The position numbers and the translations under genes were made by a program. From Mixophyes australis (taxonomy: Eukaryota; Chordata; Amphibia; Anura; Limnodynastidae), in the NCBI GenBank assembly GCA_036250195.1, contig JAVHZZ010000006.1:191951850-192015849 (forward strand): 64,000 nt of DNA, given 5' to 3'. The notes below the pieces were generated by a model. That model worked only from the letters and a program-made list of their open reading frames with translations. It did not search any database and was not told the origin of the DNA. Position 1 is the first letter of the stretch. The number at the start of each line of letters is the position of its first letter. Below, piece by piece: positions 63,801 to 64,000 of this stretch.

Positions 63801-63918
63801 GACCGAGCCATTTTGTTACCTGATGTATGGGACATTGGCTGGAATGTGGAATTTTGCTCCAGGATCAAAATCTTCTTCAGACCTCAGGACTGGAGGACAC
63901 AAGCCCTGATATTTCAGC
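60674..63918 (-). CDS. ace: Angiotensin-converting enzyme, 3' end of gene (last four coding exons, 5' partial)
   Basis: ACE is a membrane-anchored zinc dipeptidyl carboxypeptidase that converts angiotensin I to angiotensin II and degrades bradykinin. Four minus-strand exons join in frame: 63918-63820, 63280-63158, 61486-61305 and 60891-60674. Together they encode about 206 C-terminal residues. They contain the end of the peptidase domain, with the substrate- and chloride-binding stretch [11 protein letters not shown] followed by YF, then a Ser/Pro-rich stalk, one transmembrane helix and a short basic tail ending ELELR. Introns are 539, 1671 and 413 nt with GT-AG ends. The sequence matches ACE and not ACE2, which lacks this tail and has a collectrin-like extension. 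HEMGH and all upstream exons lie past the window edge. The cytoplasmic tail (about 17 residues) is shorter than in human ACE. Recognition is from memory of the family, not a search. Confidence 0.93.
61305..61486 (-). CDS. ace: ace penultimate coding exon (end of the peptidase domain)
   Basis: This 182-nt exon follows the acceptor tttctttgcag and ends at CCAG|gtgggt. It completes the split Gly and reads [20 protein letters not shown], then ends [18 protein letters not shown] and [11 protein letters not shown]. This is the conserved end of the ACE catalytic domain (human C-domain equivalents RPWPEAMQLITG and LGWPQYNWTP). NMS is a possible N-glycosylation sequon. The open frame runs on past the donor for about 23 codons, so intron retention would add a short alternative end; that is only a formal possibility. 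Confidence 0.93.
62025..62549. mobile_element. Non-autonomous hAT element (525 bp) in an ace intron
   Basis: The inverted ends are CAGGGCTGCCATCAG and CTGATGGTGGCCCTG. Flanks TGTACAAT (62017-62024) and TGTATAAT (62550-62557) form an 8-bp duplication with one mismatch. The interior has a degenerate C-rich tandem array with TTACAGTACATG units. It lies in the 1671-nt intron between the 63158 and 61486 exon ends and does not touch splice sites. Confidence 0.88.
63158..63280 (-). CDS. ace: ace exon encoding the [16 protein letters not shown]...[10 protein letters not shown] segment
   Basis: This 123-nt exon follows the acceptor cctctacaag and ends at GG|gtgaga. The first base completes Arg (AG+G). 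The next residue is Tyr, corresponding to transition-state-stabilising Tyr523 of the ACE C-domain. The exon then reads [14 protein letters not shown], and the pair [13 protein letters not shown] has the spacing of the conserved ACE disulfide. It continues [12 protein letters not shown] and splits a Gly codon (GG+A) into the next exon. Length, phase and residues all fit a functional exon. Confidence 0.93.
63820..63918 (-). CDS. ace: ace exon encoding the ...KYQGLCPPV...[11 protein letters not shown] segment
   Basis: This 99-nt exon follows the acceptor ctctatccag and ends at the donor AG|gtaaca. It starts with one base that completes a codon and ends after two bases of an Arg codon. It encodes [17 protein letters not shown] and then [15 protein letters not shown]. 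In testis-ACE numbering, the Lys of GAKF and the His of FHIP correspond to Lys511 and His513, and the Tyr of PYI to Tyr520, all substrate-site residues in ACE. The split Arg corresponds to Arg522, a chloride ligand. All are intact, so the catalytic pocket appears conserved here. Confidence 0.92.
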
Positions 63919-64000
63919 CTGGATAGAGAGAGATAGAGACACACATACACACACACAAACAGACAGACACAGAGAGAGAGAGAGATGGATAGTTATATTT

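Noticed and set aside
60674..63918. ACE2 instead of ACE
   Set aside because: The C-terminal exons encode a stalk, one helix and SELELR directly after the peptidase domain. ACE2 would continue into a collectrin-like neck domain with a different sequence.

Overview
This window is vertebrate nuclear DNA, most likely from an anuran amphibian. It is AT-rich, intron- and repeat-dominated, with long (TA)n microsatellites, tRNA-derived SINEs with an L2-like GCGCTATATAAATAA tail, Penelope-like, Gypsy and Tc1 elements, and many hAT transposons with 8-bp target duplications. The organism call is inferred from repeat content and from the one cellular gene. There is no sign of bacterial operons, CRISPR arrays or functional RNA genes.

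The only cellular gene I can support is at the right edge on the minus strand. It is the last four coding exons of angiotensin-converting enzyme (ace), from the catalytic-domain C-terminus through the stalk, membrane anchor and cytoplasmic tail. The splice sites and phases fit at every junction, and a plausible poly(A) signal lies about 275 bases after the stop. The HEMGH zinc site and the rest of the gene lie beyond position 64000.

The other ~60 kb is intergenic and made of transposable elements of several ages, many nested. From left to right: a hammerhead-ribozyme-like motif (2764-2803); a solo LTR with perfect 5-bp duplications (4249-4776) next to a decayed Penelope-like element with RT and GIY-YIG remnants (4785-7330); a 1.3-kb hAT element with a 31-bp minisatellite (8142-9465); two deletion derivatives of one hAT family (10338-10789, 12512-13006) and a small hAT element with a perfect duplication (11757-11930); a SINE (13625-13990); a local duplication in which one copy carries a MITE and the other is the empty site (15204-17098); a MITE also seen at 41 kb (18187-18359); a second SINE and a hairpin-rich hAT MITE (22986-23723); a Tc1 fragment (23985-24957); a Gypsy remnant with gag zinc knuckle and integrase zinc finger (25190-26920); a 3.4-kb hAT element packed with minisatellites (34253-37680); a 1.8-kb inverted repeat with hammerhead-like arms (38788-40591); a hAT derivative inside a (TA)n array (46012-46493); a second Tc1 fragment (49134-49692); a 4-kb hAT element with recognisable transposase remnants and a nested LTR (51367-55357), the apparent long relative of the three short derivatives; another LTR (57023-57693); and a large fold-back element (58757-59171).

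I found no clearly new gene system. The most informative structures are the hAT family, with its long and short members in one window, the tandem-repeat-filled hAT elements, the filled/empty insertion pair, and the hammerhead-like motifs near Penelope sequence. All calls come from reading the sequence, without database searches.
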